A stretch of DNA of 61,753 nucleotides from Acetatifactor muris (GTDB lineage: Bacteria > Bacillota > Clostridia > Lachnospirales > Lachnospiraceae): NCBI GenBank assembly GCA_023664365.1, contig JAMPFR010000016.1, positions 1 to 61,753 on the forward strand, read 5' to 3'. Below are positions 1-7,980 of the stretch, one piece after another. Below the pieces are notes generated by a model that was given only the letters and a program-made list of their open reading frames with translations, was not told the origin of the DNA and did not search any database. Made by a program: the position numbers and the translations under genes. Positions within the stretch are counted from its first letter, which is position 1. The number at the start of each line of letters is the position of its first letter.

Positions 1-8
1 TTTTCCAT
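1..8 (-). CDS. 5' end of a gene leaving the window
   Basis: Only the first codons (Met-Glu-Lys) are visible. On the minus strand an ATG at 8-6 is preceded by AAGGAG with a 7-nt spacer, and a good sigma-A type promoter lies about 45 nt upstream. This combination supports a real start. The product cannot be named. It is divergent from the XRE regulator at 365, which may control it. Confidence 0.45.
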
Positions 9-49
9 GTAACTGCTCCTTACAAAATTCTTCTTTATCCGACAGCTAC

Positions 50-78
50 ATTGTATCATGCCGTCCATATAATTCCAA
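50..78 (-). promoter_or_regulatory. Promoter of the left-edge gene
   Basis: On the minus strand TTGGAA (78-73) and TACAAT (55-50) are separated by exactly 17 nt. The expected start point is near 43, leaving a leader of about 35 nt that holds the AAGGAG site. Confidence 0.6.
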
Positions 79-300
79 TTAAAAATCCATGAAAAACGAA
101 TCCATGCCGCACCTCCTTCCGCTTAAAAACCATTACGGACTGCCAGCCCAAAAAAACATACAAACTTTCCCCAAAAATCTTTTATATGCTTTACAAAAAT
201 GGCAGCCAGTGCCTATGTATTCAATGATGAGAGGCGGCAGGGAACCTGTACCGGTTCTTGGGGCGGGAATGAAGGGAATACCTTCGTTATTATGCATTGC

Positions 301-329
301 TTGCCGCAACGGGCAGTTCCTTATACAAT
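301..329 (+). promoter_or_regulatory. Promoter of the XRE regulator
   Basis: TTGCCG (301-306) and TACAAT (324-329) are 17 nt apart. Transcription would start near 336. This places the TTG at 341 almost at the transcript end and supports the ATG at 365 as the start codon. A short inverted repeat GAACC/GGTTC lies about 50 nt upstream and could be an operator, which is speculative. Confidence 0.6.
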
Positions 330-364
330 AATGGTAACAGTTGAAGAAAGTGAGGCTATCCCAA

Positions 365-874
365 ATGTTAAACGAAACCATAAAAGCAATCAGAAAATCA
401 AAAGGACTCTCCCAGGAAGAACTTGCTGTCAAGCTGAATGTAGTGCGGCAGACAATCTCCAAATGGGAAAACGGATTGTCAGTTCCCGATTCCGATATGT
501 TGCTCGCCCTGTCAGAGGCGCTTGAAACACCCGTAAGCACTTTGCTTGGAGAAACGGTTACTGAATCGAAGGCTGACGATTTAAAAGCGATTTCCGAAAA
601 ACTGGAGATTATAAACCTGCAGCTCGCCCAAAGGAAGCTTACGCGCCAAAAGACCCTTCATTGGCTGTTTATCGCAGTATGCGCGGCCACAATACTGATT
701 TTTGCGCTCTTAATGACGGCATTAAAAAGTCCTTATCTGGGCTGGGATTACAGCGATCCGGAAACCGCCGTTGCAGGAACGGCTTTTCACGCATTTGAAT
801 GGCTGTTTGTCAGAGCCGCGCCGATTGTCCTTATAGGAGCGATTGTCGGGATTATCTTAACGGGAAAGAAATAA
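365..874 (+). CDS. XRE-family regulator with two C-terminal membrane helices
   Basis: A 169-aa protein. Residues 3-58 form a Cro/C1-type helix-turn-helix with the typical RQTISKWENG recognition segment. A short charged helix follows (about 66-92). Two hydrophobic segments (about 97-120 and 145-165) end in a Lys-Lys tail, so the DNA-binding domain should be tethered to the membrane. I chose the ATG at 365 because AGTGAGG lies 10 nt upstream and the promoter is close; an upstream TTG at 341 would add 8 residues. Regulators of this layout often sit beside a transporter or membrane-stress gene. The divergent gene starting at position 8 is the obvious candidate target, but the ligand or signal cannot be read from sequence. 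Confidence 0.85.
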   Translation: MLNETIKAIRKSKGLSQEELAVKLNVVRQTISKWENGLSVPDSDMLLALSEALETPVSTLLGETVTESKADDLKAISEKLEIINLQLAQRKLTRQKTLHWLFIAVCAATILIFALLMTALKSPYLGWDYSDPETAVAGTAFHAFEWLFVRAAPIVLIGAIVGIILTGKK

Positions 875-895
875 TTCAAAGGATTACAAAAAGTC

Positions 896-924
896 TTGCG
901 ATTTTCCGCATAGCATGGTATGAT
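896..924 (+). promoter_or_regulatory. Promoter of the antisense antitoxin RNA
   Basis: TTGCGA (896-901) and TATGAT (919-924) have a 17-nt spacer. The promoter lies just after the XRE stop codon and points at the 3' end of the toxin gene. Nothing coding follows, so it most likely drives the small RNA that ends at the hairpin at 992-1030. Confidence 0.75.
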
Positions 925-930
925 AAATGA

Positions 931-1030
931 AAAGAGGGAAAACCAGAGAGGCGGCCTACCCTTAAATAATGACTTAGCGCTTTACAGCGTCAGCCGTCAC
1001 TAGTGCGAGTAGTGGTGGCTATTTCTTTTT
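931..1030 (+). ncRNA. Antisense RNA antitoxin of the holin-like toxin
   Basis: The RNA is bounded by a consensus promoter (896-924) and an intrinsic terminator (992-1030), giving about 100 nt. It contains no credible reading frame. It is antisense to the 3' untranslated region of the toxin mRNA and overlaps the last few codons of the toxin. This 3'-overlapping layout is the one known for TxpA/RatA and BsrG/SR4 type I systems. RNA ends are inferred from the promoter and terminator, not measured. Confidence 0.7.
992..1030 (+). terminator. Intrinsic terminator of the antisense RNA
   Basis: An 11-bp stem pairs 992-1002 (AGCCGTCACTA) with 1010-1020 (TAGTGGTGGCT), using two G-U pairs, around a 7-nt loop. 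It is followed by ATTTCTTTTT. Confidence 0.8.
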
Positions 1031-1114
1031 GCTCTTGAAAATTTGATAAATCAAATTCACAAGGGCAACAATGACTATACCTATCTGAATCAGATCCTGA
1101 TATGTAACATACAT
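1019..1114 (-). CDS. Holin-like type I toxin, 31 aa
   Basis: The peptide starts MYVTYQDLIQIG, has one hydrophobic helix (about residues 8-26) and ends in the basic tail KSKKK. This is the pattern of the putative holin-like toxin family of Bacillota: a short N-terminus, a single membrane span and a Lys/Arg tail. The start has a perfect AGGAGGG site 7 nt upstream. A convergent antisense RNA with its own promoter and terminator covers its 3' end, as expected for type I toxin-antitoxin systems where the peptide damages the membrane when unrepressed. Two CCCTCC/GGAGGG pairs in the 5' leader could mask the ribosome site. Toxicity is inferred from family and layout. Confidence 0.85.
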   Translation of the reverse strand: MYVTYQDLIQIGIVIVALVNLIYQIFKSKKK

Positions 1115-1163
1115 TGTATCGCCCTCCTTTCTTTCGTCCGGAGGGAGCGCCCCTCCGAAGTGG

Positions 1164-1192
1164 AGGGTAAAATCAAAAACTTATAGCGTCAA
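1164..1192 (-). promoter_or_regulatory. Probable toxin promoter
   Basis: On the minus strand TTGACG (1192-1187) and TACCCT (1169-1164) are 17 nt apart. The -10 box is poor, so the promoter may be weak. The -35 box lies in the last codons of the HAD gene. The predicted leader would begin in a GGAGGG/CCCTCC hairpin. Confidence 0.4.
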
Positions 1193-1852
1193 TAAATAAA
1201 CCTCCTCCAGGCTGCCCGCCACCGCATACAGATACGTTTTAAGCTCCTCGTCGGCCTCCGTCTGGTCAGGCACCATGACTACCCTGCAGCCGGCCCTGTA
1301 TGCAGACAGCACTCCATTGGGAGAGTCCTCCACGGCCAGGCACTCCGCAGGCTTAAGTCCCAGCTGCTCACAGGCATAAAGGTATATGTGGGGAGAGGGC
1401 TTTCCCTCCGCCACCATGGTGGCGCTGATTATCCTGTCAAAGCAGCCGTCCAGCCCGGTCAGCTTCAGATATTTCTCCGTCCGCTCCAAATCCGTGGCAG
1501 TGGCAATCGCCGTTGTAATGCCTTCCTGCCGCAGCCGCTTCAGCAGCTCCGGCGCTCCGGCTTTGCACTGAATGCCTTCTCTGTCCAGACATTCCTCCAT
1601 CAGTTCCTTTCTTCTCTGCCGCACCTTCTCATAATCCAGCTCCTCTCCAAACCACTCTTTCAGCCGGGCAGGAGCAAAGGGCCTCCCCAGGCTGCGCATG
1701 GACAGCGCCTGGCTGTCCGTCATGTGATAGCCGAACTCCGCCAGGGCCCTGGGCCAGAAGATGCGGTAATATTTTTCCGTGTCGATCAAAGTGCCGTCCA
1801 GATCAAAGATCACCGCCCGTATTACCGCCTCGTTCTCCTGTTTTTCCTTCAC
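1181..1852 (-). CDS. HAD-superfamily hydrolase, beta-phosphoglucomutase-like
   Basis: A 223-aa subfamily IA HAD phosphatase. Motif I is FDLDGT with the nucleophile Asp17 and acid/base Asp19. The helical cap covers about 25-90, motif II is the Thr in ATATD, motif III is the Lys of EGKPSPHIY, and motif IV is VEDSPNG. The cap size and motif spacing match the phosphatase/phosphoglucomutase group acting on small sugar phosphates. The start is a GTG at 1852 with AGGAGG 7 nt upstream, which lies inside the end of the GLUG gene, a 50-nt overlap. It is therefore the last gene of the MMPL-GLUG operon and probably translationally coupled. The substrate cannot be decided. A weak toxin promoter overlaps its 3' end. 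Confidence 0.88.
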   Translation of the reverse strand: MKEKQENEAVIRAVIFDLDGTLIDTEKYYRIFWPRALAEFGYHMTDSQALSMRSLGRPFAPARLKEWFGEELDYEKVRQRRKELMEECLDREGIQCKAGAPELLKRLRQEGITTAIATATDLERTEKYLKLTGLDGCFDRIISATMVAEGKPSPHIYLYACEQLGLKPAECLAVEDSPNGVLSAYRAGCRVVMVPDQTEADEELKTYLYAVAGSLEEVYLLTL

Positions 1853-4800
1853 TCTGCGCCTCCTGCTTTCCCTTCCTGATGCTTACTTTTGATTTAGCCT
1901 TACGCTTTTTAACCGTCCTTATAATCACTGTAATCAGCGCCAGCAGCACCACTGCCGCTATGACAGCAGCGATTGCCGCTGTTTTACCTTTGTCCTTCTG
2001 TGCGGTAACCACCCGGAATATCCCCGGGCTCTCCATTTGAAACTCCAGATAACTTCCCACAACTCTGCACTCCGCAGCCCCATAGCTTCCGCCTGTATAC
2101 AGCTCTGCTGCCGCATTTTCCACATCTCCGCAAAGCGCCCGCACTGTGACGGTTCCTCTGTATTCCTCCGCAGGAGAGCCTTTTCCGTCGCCGTTATAAA
2201 CAGAAAGCTGTGTTCCCTCCGCTGTTTCTTTCAGTATAAGCTCCGCCCCCTGCCGGAACCGGCCCTGCACAAGCACAAGAGCTTTTCCGTCAGCGTCGGT
2301 TTCCGCGCTGGCCAGAGAGGACACCCAGGGTATATACTGCGCCTCCACAACTGCTCTGCCCCGGATGCTTCCGGTATCAATCTCCGGCCAGATGCCGTAA
2401 TATCCTTCCTTCTCCGGCGGCGCCAGATTCAGCTGAGACAAATCAGGTTCCTCGTCATACCTGTATGTAACGGCCGCAACCTCCCTGCCATCCGCTACAA
2501 ACCGAATGGAAAATTCCCTGAATTCCTCCGGCACTCCCTCCATATTGCAGAAGACGTCATAAGCCGCAGGCGCTGCGCCGCCCTCATAGCCCACAGAATC
2601 CACGCCGGGAATATTTCCTTCCACATAATAATTTCCCGCAAGAATGCCGTCCTCCGCCAGCGTACCGGCCACGGAGCCGCCGCACTCTCCTGTCAGCTCC
2701 AGGCTGGGGCAGGCATAGCTGTAGAAAATATCGCAGCCTTTCCCCGCAATGCCACCCACATAATTTTTGCCGGAAAGCTCCCCCAGGAAATAACAGCTTC
2801 TGACCGCATAGCCGGAAGCCCCCGTAATACCGCCCACATAACTTCCACCGGAGCTGGATACCCTTCCGTAAGATTCGCAGGAAATCACGGCTCCGAAGTC
2901 CGCTTTCCCCACAATGCCGCCCACATAGTCCTTCTTTCCCAGGATTTCCCCCGTATTGCGGCTCTCTCTGACTACTGCCTTGATAGTTCGCTCAATATTA
3001 AAGCTTTCCTCTCCGGAGAAAGAAATATCATCCTCCGGATCAAAGTCATATTCCATGGCAATCTGTCCCACAATACCGCCTGCATTGGCGTCCGCCTCCA
3101 CTCTGCCGGTATTGACGCACAGCGTGATCTTCCCCTGCTGGAAGGAATCGGTATCGTAAACGGCCGCCGTGACGCCGTCTGCATCCCCGCCGGAGACTGA
3201 TTCCGTGCCGCCTTCGGCGCTCCCGCTGCCTGCCTCCCCGCCCGGTTCACTGCCCGGGGCCTCGTCCGAGGTATCCGAAACGGTAATTCCCTCATAACGG
3301 AACAAATCGTCCCGCAGCTCTATTATGGATTTCCGCAGCGCTTTTGCCTGGGCCGCCACCGCATCCATGTCGTCTCCCGTCCGGCCTGTTCCTTCCTCCA
3401 GCGCCTCCGAAAGCTTCTGCAGATTGTCCGCCGCCGCCTGCATCTCCCGATTCAGTGCATCCAGATTCTCCGTGACGCCGTCATGCTGCCCTGCATTCGT
3501 ATTTGCAATATTTGCCACATGACCTGTGGCGTTTTCCCCGAAACGACGCAGCGCCGCCTGATAACCTTCTGTGTTGTCCGGCACCTGTATCGTCACGTCC
3601 CCCAGGTCACCTCCGCTCACAGAACCGCCCAGATCTATGGTGTAATCCTTCGTGCCGCCCGCTTCACTCTGCTCCTTTAGATCCCCGTTCAGACGCTGCA
3701 TGTCCGTGTTGATGCCGGTCAGCTCCTGATTATAGACATACAGGAGATAATCCGCCGTTCCCAGAAGATTTCCTGCCGCGTCGGAAGCAGAGTTCAGGCT
3801 GGTCGTCACGCTTGTGGCCAGGGACGTAACCTCCCCGCCGTACTGCTGCAGGCCGTCACCCGTCTGTTCCAGCAGCTCCAGCAGACGGTTCGCCTGCCTG
3901 TCAATCTCCTGCAGCTTATCCGTCAGATACTGCACCTCCAGGAAAGGCTCCATCTGCCCTGCAATGCCCCCCACGTCCTTTCTGCCGTATATCTGTCCCT
4001 CGTTTGTACAGTTCTGTACATAACCCTGGTGCAGCCTTCCCACAATACCTCCCGTATTGTAGCCCATATGCTGATACCCCACGGTTCCGGTATTGGTGCA
4101 GTAATAAATCTTGCCCTCAGAACAGCCCGCAATGCCTCCCGTATCCATATGCGCCGCCACGTTGGACATATCCCCCAGATTCTCCAGATTTTCCATGTTT
4201 ATGTCATCCAGATCATAGGTGACTTCCCTGCTGTAGGTATTGATACTTCCGGAATTGGCGCAGTTATTCAGTATGCCGCTGTTCTCACCGCAGATACCGC
4301 CCACCTTATGGTTGCCCGCGACAACGGCCGTAGAGCTGCACTGTCTGATTTCGCCGGACTTTCCGTTGACTCCCGCAATGCCGCCCACTGCTTCGTCTCC
4401 CGCAACACTTCCCGACACGGAACAGTTCCTGATGCTCCCGTAGTTGACTCCCGCCAGAATGCCCACACGGCTCTGGCTTCCCCCCGGCTGCACCCGGCCT
4501 GCTACGGAAAGGTTACGCACCTCCGCTCCCTCTCTGATGTAACGGAACAGCCCCGTATCGGAACCCGCCGTATCGATCCGCAGATTGGAGATCTTGTGCC
4601 CGTTTCCCTCAAAAACGCCTCCAAAGCCGGGAATCACGGAATCAAACTTCTCAGATAAAGCAATATCCCCGTCCAGCACCACATATTTATCCAAAGACCA
4701 GGAATCCAGTTCGCAGTTCTTTGCAAATGCAGCCAGTTCTTCCTCTGTGGAGATATGAAGTTCCGTCCTGACCTGAACACCGCCAGCCTCCTCACCAGCG

Positions 4801-5015
4801 GCGTCCTTGCCAGCGGCATCCTTGCCGCCGCTTTCACTGCCGGGCGCATTCTCACCGGATCGGTACTCCTCATAGGTTCTGCCACCCTCCTCCGCATATA
4901 CCACAGCCACATCTCCCGAGCCGCCGAAAAGCCCCGTCCTATCCGGCCCGGTCACTGCCAGCAGTACACAGAGAATCATCGACACGCATCTGAAAAAACG
5001 TCTGTTACTCCTCAT
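1803..5015 (-). CDS. Large secreted GLUG-repeat protein with C-terminal membrane anchor
   Basis: A 1070-aa surface protein. An N-terminal signal peptide (about 1-42, ending VVYAEE) is followed by an acidic Gly/Ser linker with a GKDAAGKDAAGE repeat. Repeats of the GLUG type (VGGIAG..., GGIVGRL...) form a probable beta-helix at about 140-360. A predicted helical stretch (about 365-600), an acidic linker, a second GLUG block (about 650-830), a beta-rich region and one membrane span before a KKRKAK tail complete it. GLUG repeats are known from bacterial surface and adhesion-type proteins; the function here is unknown. I chose the ATG at 5015 because GGAGG lies 8 nt upstream and it overlaps the MMPL stop by 11 nt, indicating coupled translation. 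A longer version with 25 more residues would have no signal peptide. Confidence 0.85.
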   Translation of the reverse strand: MRSNRRFFRCVSMILCVLLAVTGPDRTGLFGGSGDVAVVYAEEGGRTYEEYRSGENAPGSESGGKDAAGKDAAGEEAGGVQVRTELHISTEEELAAFAKNCELDSWSLDKYVVLDGDIALSEKFDSVIPGFGGVFEGNGHKISNLRIDTAGSDTGLFRYIREGAEVRNLSVAGRVQPGGSQSRVGILAGVNYGSIRNCSVSGSVAGDEAVGGIAGVNGKSGEIRQCSSTAVVAGNHKVGGICGENSGILNNCANSGSINTYSREVTYDLDDINMENLENLGDMSNVAAHMDTGGIAGCSEGKIYYCTNTGTVGYQHMGYNTGGIVGRLHQGYVQNCTNEGQIYGRKDVGGIAGQMEPFLEVQYLTDKLQEIDRQANRLLELLEQTGDGLQQYGGEVTSLATSVTTSLNSASDAAGNLLGTADYLLYVYNQELTGINTDMQRLNGDLKEQSEAGGTKDYTIDLGGSVSGGDLGDVTIQVPDNTEGYQAALRRFGENATGHVANIANTNAGQHDGVTENLDALNREMQAAADNLQKLSEALEEGTGRTGDDMDAVAAQAKALRKSIIELRDDLFRYEGITVSDTSDEAPGSEPGGEAGSGSAEGGTESVSGGDADGVTAAVYDTDSFQQGKITLCVNTGRVEADANAGGIVGQIAMEYDFDPEDDISFSGEESFNIERTIKAVVRESRNTGEILGKKDYVGGIVGKADFGAVISCESYGRVSSSGGSYVGGITGASGYAVRSCYFLGELSGKNYVGGIAGKGCDIFYSYACPSLELTGECGGSVAGTLAEDGILAGNYYVEGNIPGVDSVGYEGGAAPAAYDVFCNMEGVPEEFREFSIRFVADGREVAAVTYRYDEEPDLSQLNLAPPEKEGYYGIWPEIDTGSIRGRAVVEAQYIPWVSSLASAETDADGKALVLVQGRFRQGAELILKETAEGTQLSVYNGDGKGSPAEEYRGTVTVRALCGDVENAAAELYTGGSYGAAECRVVGSYLEFQMESPGIFRVVTAQKDKGKTAAIAAVIAAVVLLALITVIIRTVKKRKAKSKVSIRKGKQEAQSEGKTGERGGNTGGDL

Positions 5016-7524
5016 GCTGCTCGCCTCCTTCCACTTCGGATGCCTCCAAATCCGGCAGTCGCTCCGGCGTTTCCTCATTTTCTCCGTCAATTTCCGTCAC
5101 GTTGTCCTTTGCCCGTACCACTGCGCCCATTTCACCGTCAATCACGCCGCTGAACTCACCGTCGATAACGCCGTTTACATAGCCCTTAATGTGGCCCGAC
5201 ATACGGATCCTGCCGCCTGCAGGCAGAGCCTTCAGATTCTCATGTTTCAGCGTAAACGCTGTTTTTTCAATGATAATGTCACCTATCAGCAGGGTCTGGG
5301 GAAGTACCAGCAGCACCAGCGCAATGGACGTCAGCGTGCCTCTTCCCAAAGCCAGTCCGATTTCCGCCACCACCGCGTTGGAAGATACATTGCTGATGAT
5401 AAAGCCTGCCGCCACCAGCATGGAACCGCTGGTAACGATAGTGGGAAAGGCCTGGTTCAGCGTCTCTATAATGGCTTCCTTAATGGGCATATAGGTTTTC
5501 AGATCCATGTATCGGCTGGTGATTACAATGGCGTAATCAATGGTAGCCCCCATCTGGATTGCGGATACCACCAGATACCCCAGGAAAAACACGGATTTTC
5601 CCTGCAGATAGGGCAGGGAGAAATTCATCCAGATACTGCCCTGTATAGTCAGCACCAGCAGCACCGGCAACCCTGCAGACTGGAAGGTAAACAACAGGAT
5701 AATCATGACAAACAGCGCCGTCAGCACCGTGATAATGGTATTGTCCGTGCCGAAGGAAGCGCTCAGATCCTTATTGCTGGTGGAATTGCCTGCCAGCACA
5801 ATATCATCGTAATTATAATATTTCGCCACCGTATTCCGGATTTTCTCCAGCGCCGCATAGGTGGCTTCCCCCTCCACAGGCACCGACAGCTGCAGCACAA
5901 AGCGGCTGTATTCCGGCCCCAGAAGCTGGTTTCTGGCAATGCTTATTTGGGAATAGGCGTCCGTCAGAGTCTCCTCCAGATCCTCCTCCAGGGTCACATT
6001 GCCGCTCTCCTTCTGGTCATAAATGAACAGGAACATATCTATCAGAGGCACCTTATAGTCGCTTATGCCGTTTAACAGCGCCCCGTAATTGCTGCCGTTC
6101 ACCGCATAAGCGGAATAGAGCAAATCAGCAACCTCCACATCCAGGTCAATCAGCTCCGCAAATTCCCTGGGAGACAGCTGCTGGGTCAGAATATAGCCGT
6201 CCATGGCTTCAATGTTGGCAAGCCCCATACAGGAATCCACCTCCTCCAGGGCCTCCAGCTCCCGCAGCACATTTCCTTCCTTCTCATAATCTCCGCCGGG
6301 CACCATCACTGCCAGCTGGTTGATTTTCCCGAATTCCTGTTCCACCATAGCCACCGAGAACTTATTATCACTCAAATGGTTGGATACCAGGGAATTGGCG
6401 TCATAGACATAATCGGTTTTTCCCGACAGTATCAGCGCTGCAATTACCGCCGCCACCAGCAGGGGCGGCACAATAAATCTGGTATGTACGCAGAACTTAC
6501 CTACGGCCGTAATTTTCGGCACAAAGCTTCTGTGATGGGAATTATCAATGGCCCTTGCAAAGGTAAGCAGCAGCCCGGGCATCAGGAAGAACACCGACAC
6601 CAGGCTTAAAACAATGGCCTTTGCCAGCACAATGCCCATATCGTAGCCGATCCGAAACTGCATGAACATCAGGGCCACCATACCTGAAACCGTAGTCAGG
6701 GAACTGGAGGAAATCTCCGGAATTGCCTTGCTTAACGCCACAATCACCGCCTCCCTGGCGTCCTTATCCTCATGCTCCTCCATAAACCGATGACACAGGA
6801 TAATGGCATAGTCCACTGCCAGCGCAAGCTGCAGCACCACTGCAATAGAATTTGTGACAAAGCTGATTTCACCAAAGATAAAGTTAGAGCCCTTATTCAA
6901 AATGGCAGCTACAATAAAGGTCATCAGAAATACCGGGATTTCCGCATAGGTGGTGGATGTGAACAACAGCACCGCCACAATTACCACTCCGGCCAGCACC
7001 AGAATCAGCACCATATCGTTGTCCAAATCCGACGCGTCCCGCTCCTCCTGTCCTATGTCGGAGGAATAATAGACGTCGTAGCCGGAAAGCAGCTCCAACG
7101 CCGCATCCAGCCGCTGCTGGGCCAGTTCGTCCGTGGTCTCCACATCAAAGGTGACGTCAAACAGCGCCGCCATATCATGGTAATGCTCCTCCGTACCGTC
7201 AAAGGTCAGCATACTGACCCCTTCCAGCTCCTCCAGACGCTCTTCCAGTTTCTCCGCCTCCTCCAGCGTCACATTACAGACCATAAGTCTGGCTGTACCG
7301 TAGGTGGTAAACTGCTCCTCCATCAAATCCAGTCCCCGCCTTGTCTCCGTCGTCTCGGGCAGGTAGGACGGCAGGGAATTGTTGACCTTTACCTTGTTCA
7401 TGGATGCCACACTGAACAGAATCAGCATAATGAAAATCAGGTAAAAGCCCTTGCGCTTATCCACAATCAAAGTGGCAAGCTTAATCATAAATGACTCGTC
7501 TTTTTTTCCTTTCTCATTCGCCAT
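5005..7524 (-). CDS. RND-superfamily MMPL transporter
   Basis: An 839-aa protein with the duplicated RND/MMPL layout: TM1, a large extracellular loop (about 48-180), TM2-6, TM7, a second large loop (about 395-640), TM8-12. The likely proton-relay motifs are the Asp-Tyr pairs in AVDYAII (first half) and ATIDYAIV (second half), both expected for active MMPL carriers. Family members export lipids, lipid-linked glycans or drugs; the cargo here is unknown. The cytoplasmic tail is unusual: after the last helix it has repeats of the type GYVNGVIDGEFSGVIDGE, then an acidic stretch. It has its own promoter at 7562-7589 and is coupled to the downstream GLUG protein, so transporter and surface protein likely work together. 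Confidence 0.9.
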   Translation of the reverse strand: MANEKGKKDESFMIKLATLIVDKRKGFYLIFIMLILFSVASMNKVKVNNSLPSYLPETTETRRGLDLMEEQFTTYGTARLMVCNVTLEEAEKLEERLEELEGVSMLTFDGTEEHYHDMAALFDVTFDVETTDELAQQRLDAALELLSGYDVYYSSDIGQEERDASDLDNDMVLILVLAGVVIVAVLLFTSTTYAEIPVFLMTFIVAAILNKGSNFIFGEISFVTNSIAVVLQLALAVDYAIILCHRFMEEHEDKDAREAVIVALSKAIPEISSSSLTTVSGMVALMFMQFRIGYDMGIVLAKAIVLSLVSVFFLMPGLLLTFARAIDNSHHRSFVPKITAVGKFCVHTRFIVPPLLVAAVIAALILSGKTDYVYDANSLVSNHLSDNKFSVAMVEQEFGKINQLAVMVPGGDYEKEGNVLRELEALEEVDSCMGLANIEAMDGYILTQQLSPREFAELIDLDVEVADLLYSAYAVNGSNYGALLNGISDYKVPLIDMFLFIYDQKESGNVTLEEDLEETLTDAYSQISIARNQLLGPEYSRFVLQLSVPVEGEATYAALEKIRNTVAKYYNYDDIVLAGNSTSNKDLSASFGTDNTIITVLTALFVMIILLFTFQSAGLPVLLVLTIQGSIWMNFSLPYLQGKSVFFLGYLVVSAIQMGATIDYAIVITSRYMDLKTYMPIKEAIIETLNQAFPTIVTSGSMLVAAGFIISNVSSNAVVAEIGLALGRGTLTSIALVLLVLPQTLLIGDIIIEKTAFTLKHENLKALPAGGRIRMSGHIKGYVNGVIDGEFSGVIDGEMGAVVRAKDNVTEIDGENEETPERLPDLEASEVEGGEQHEE

Positions 7525-7561
7525 GGCTGAATACTCTCCTATGTACTTTTTTCAATAAGTA

Positions 7562-7589
7562 ATTATAGTCGATTCATTCAAAAAAGCAA
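7562..7589 (-). promoter_or_regulatory. Promoter of the MMPL-GLUG-HAD operon
   Basis: On the minus strand TTGCTT (7589-7584) and TATAAT (7567-7562) are 16 nt apart. The -35 box sits in one arm of the upstream terminator hairpin, so termination and initiation are tightly packed here. Confidence 0.6.
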
Positions 7590-7620
7590 CAGGCATTTTG
7601 TTCTATGTCCGTTGCTTTTT
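7581..7620 (-). terminator. Bidirectional terminator after the small membrane protein
   Basis: The 10-bp arms AAAAAGCAAC (7581-7590) and GTTGCTTTTT (7611-7620) enclose a 20-nt loop. The stem has a T run in either direction. It follows the stop at 7645 of the minus-strand gene. Confidence 0.65.
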
Positions 7621-7644
7621 CGCATTTTCTGTTCTTTATTTTGT

Positions 7645-7890
7645 TCAGGCTTTGCGGCGCTTTTTCACCCTTCTCACAACATAATATACATCCAGCGCCA
7701 CCGTTCCCAGGACGGACGTGATGAAAATTCCCTCAATGGAAAAGTGCAGGAAGGAAGAGGTGACAAAACTGATAATCAGCAGCACCAGCATACAATATGC
7801 AAACATTGCCGCCGTAAACAGGATAAAGAAAATGATCTCCTTTGCAATATCCAGAGCCGCCTCTATTTTACCGTTTTTGTGCTGTTCCAA
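7645..7890 (-). CDS. Small two-helix membrane protein, unknown function
   Basis: An 81-aa protein with two hydrophobic segments (about 16-45 and 52-71) and a basic tail VVRRVKKRRKA. The start is a TTG at 7890 with a GGAGGAGAG site upstream. It is followed by a terminator and so forms a unit separate from the MMPL operon, although the order suggests a possible association. I recognise no domain. The strong ribosome site and good membrane topology make it a likely real gene. Confidence 0.65.
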   Translation of the reverse strand: MEQHKNGKIEAALDIAKEIIFFILFTAAMFAYCMLVLLIISFVTSSFLHFSIEGIFITSVLGTVALDVYYVVRRVKKRRKA

Positions 7891-7933
7891 CCTTCGCTCT
7901 CCTCCTCACTACGATGTATTTCCCCCTACAGCC

Positions 7934-7969
7934 GGTCAATAACCCCCTACAGGCAGAGGGGTATTGACC
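7934..7969. repeat. Palindrome downstream of the GH43 gene
   Basis: GGTCAATAACCCC pairs with GGGGTATTGACC (one bulge) around an 11-nt loop. No T run follows on the minus strand, so it is not a standard terminator. It may be an interspersed palindrome or an mRNA 3' stabiliser. Confidence 0.55.
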
Positions 7970-7980
7970 CTCGCGCATTC

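Noticed and set aside
5014-6075. A 353-codon plus-strand frame inside the MMPL gene
   Set aside because: Gln/His/Arg-rich shadow of the transporter; no domain, no ribosome site.
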